64,000 nucleotides of DNA from Ascidia mentula (lineage: Eukaryota > Chordata > Ascidiacea > Phlebobranchia > Ascidiidae). The position numbers and the translations under genes were made by a program. This document shows, in pieces, positions 62,650 through 64,000 of this stretch (position 1 is the stretch's first letter; each line of letters begins with the position of its first letter). Below the pieces are notes generated by a model, which was not told where the DNA came from, searched no databases, and saw only the letters and a list, made by a program, of their open reading frames with translations. The stretch is taken from NCBI GenBank assembly GCA_947561715.1, contig OX387199.1:2361001-2425000 (forward strand). The letters run 5' to 3'.

Positions 62650-64000
62650 CTGGAAAACAGCAATAGGTTGAGAAATTTCAAGGTCAGAACCAAACCAAAA
62701 ACGTCCTTGACTTGTTGATAAATTCAGAACAGACGTGTGACCACCAAATGCCATCTTTGCGCTCACGACATTGTATATCATTTGAGAGAAATATTCCGGA
62801 CACACATTAATTTTTTTGTGCAATATTCCGGACACATACACAATTATTTAATCTTCAACCGAAAAGTTGCCACACTTATTTGGAGAAATTTAAGCTATAG
62901 GTGACATATACACTAATTATTGACACGTGCCAACAGGTTACAATTCATACATACAGGTGAGAAACGGTGAAAAGTAAGTGACAGTGCAAATTTGTACGAA
63001 GCGCTGTGCAAACAGAAAATGAACGCAAGGGACGTGAGAGCGTGCCAAGTTCGACCGTGCGATGATAACATCTCAAGTCGCGAAAGTAGCGAGGAAATGC
63101 CGGGAGACCACTGAATTTCACAGTTAAAGAAGTCTGTTTCAACACAATTTCAAAAGATTTAAAGCACAAAAACAATTTCGAGACATTTTCAAGGACACAC
63201 ATATTTTTTTACCTCTTCTGTCCTCTGCATTCTTTTTAAAGACATGCAAAATTGTCATTAAATATGTTGCAGTGCTTGAAAAAAAAACATATCAGCTGGT
63301 CCACAAATGTTTGTACATTATCATAACTTGCAATTAATCCTGTACACTTTGGCATGGAGTGGACGTGTTTGCGCGTTTGAAATTTCGCAGGACACATTCC
63401 ACACTTATTGCTGCAGACTTATTGTCCCTTACTTCCTGTCTGCAGTTGTACCACCGAGTTGGAAAAAGCGTGGGAATTTCCCACAGAACGAACAAGAAAA
63501 CCAATCATGCAAGGAATTACAGAAAAATATTGGGAATAAAATCTCTGTCGAATTATGCTTTCGACAAGAAAAATTATACAAAATTTAATGCGCATTTTTT
63601 CAAATAACTATGCAGTTTTCGCACAATTGCCAACGTGAGTAAGCACTAACAAAAGTGCTGCATTATCCGACAGTCACTTAGCTAAGTTGATTTGCCGCAA
63701 ATTTATTTAATTGCAGCATATTTATTGCTAGTATTAAGCCAGCTGTGACTAACAGGTGCAAAATGCAAATCCACAATCTAGTTAATGCAAATAGCAGAAG
63801 AGCGCGACGCTGTTGGACGCGTGCCAAGTCCCGAGCAAACACAGCGGGCTGGGAAAGTTTGAGGGAAACACTGGCGCACGCCCCGGGAAGGCGCTAGCGG
63901 ATTCGGAAGTCAACGTAACAATCGGTCATTATGGCGTAATTGCCAAAGACGCAAACTTGAACTAGATGAGGTAACTGAAAATACGTCTCTGTCTAACGAA
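62650..64000. other. Right-hand end: intron or upstream sequence of the coiled-coil gene
   Basis: Upstream exons of the coiled-coil gene should lie here or beyond the edge, but I cannot identify one with confidence; a candidate minus-strand donor (GAAGAG|GTAAAA) occurs near 63212. The stretch 63780-63930 is clearly richer in G+C than its surroundings, possibly a promoter or leader. Confidence 0.4.

Overview
The window looks like nuclear DNA of a tunicate, most likely a Ciona-type ascidian. It is AT-rich, with short introns and closely packed genes. One gene is a true connexin, a family restricted to chordates, yet its coding region is split into many exons, unlike most vertebrate connexins. 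Two tandem genes lie only 51 bases apart with a splice acceptor in the gap, as expected of an SL trans-spliced operon. The species call is inference; the gene calls rest on my own translations and splice-site reading, with reading frames checked across the junctions.

Layout, left to right. 1-1338 (-): 5' part of PRIMPOL, running off the left edge. 1339-6372: non-coding, with a 380-base block present twice and a perfect 49-base inverted repeat. 6373-16839 (+): connexin, ten coding exons. 16840-19766: non-coding. 19767-23108 (-): KCTD7-like BTB protein, five exons. 23878-39119 (-): SUPT6H (SPT6), 35 coding exons joining to 1702 residues. 39987-42671 (-): PIGB followed by C2orf69, two intronless genes in a putative operon. 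43558-47220 (-): AIFM3, seven exons. 48090-49228 (-): a small one-pass membrane protein followed by an unrecognised secreted protein, possibly a second operon. 50123-55609 (+): nicotinic acetylcholine receptor alpha-type subunit, ten exons. 56796-62649 (-): at least eleven exons of an extracellular coiled-coil glycoprotein whose 5' end I cannot find.

The genes do not form one pathway: DNA damage tolerance (PRIMPOL), transcription elongation (SPT6), GPI-anchor synthesis (PIGB), mitochondrial proteins (C2orf69, AIFM3), cell-cell and synaptic channels (connexin, nAChR) and an extracellular coiled coil. The clearest organisational signal is the PIGB-C2orf69 pair, which would tie an ER glycosyltransferase to a mitochondrial protein in one transcript. 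Other notable structure: candidate GC-AG introns clustered in the coiled-coil gene, a 21-base tandem repeat whose last unit supplies a splice acceptor in the receptor gene, a connexin with a re-spaced second extracellular loop, three 10-base-phased AACCGGTT sites in a connexin intron, and several short inverted-repeat DNA transposons (hAT-like, Harbinger-like and an unnamed family).

I see no CRISPR array, rRNA gene, intact tRNA gene or virus-derived element.
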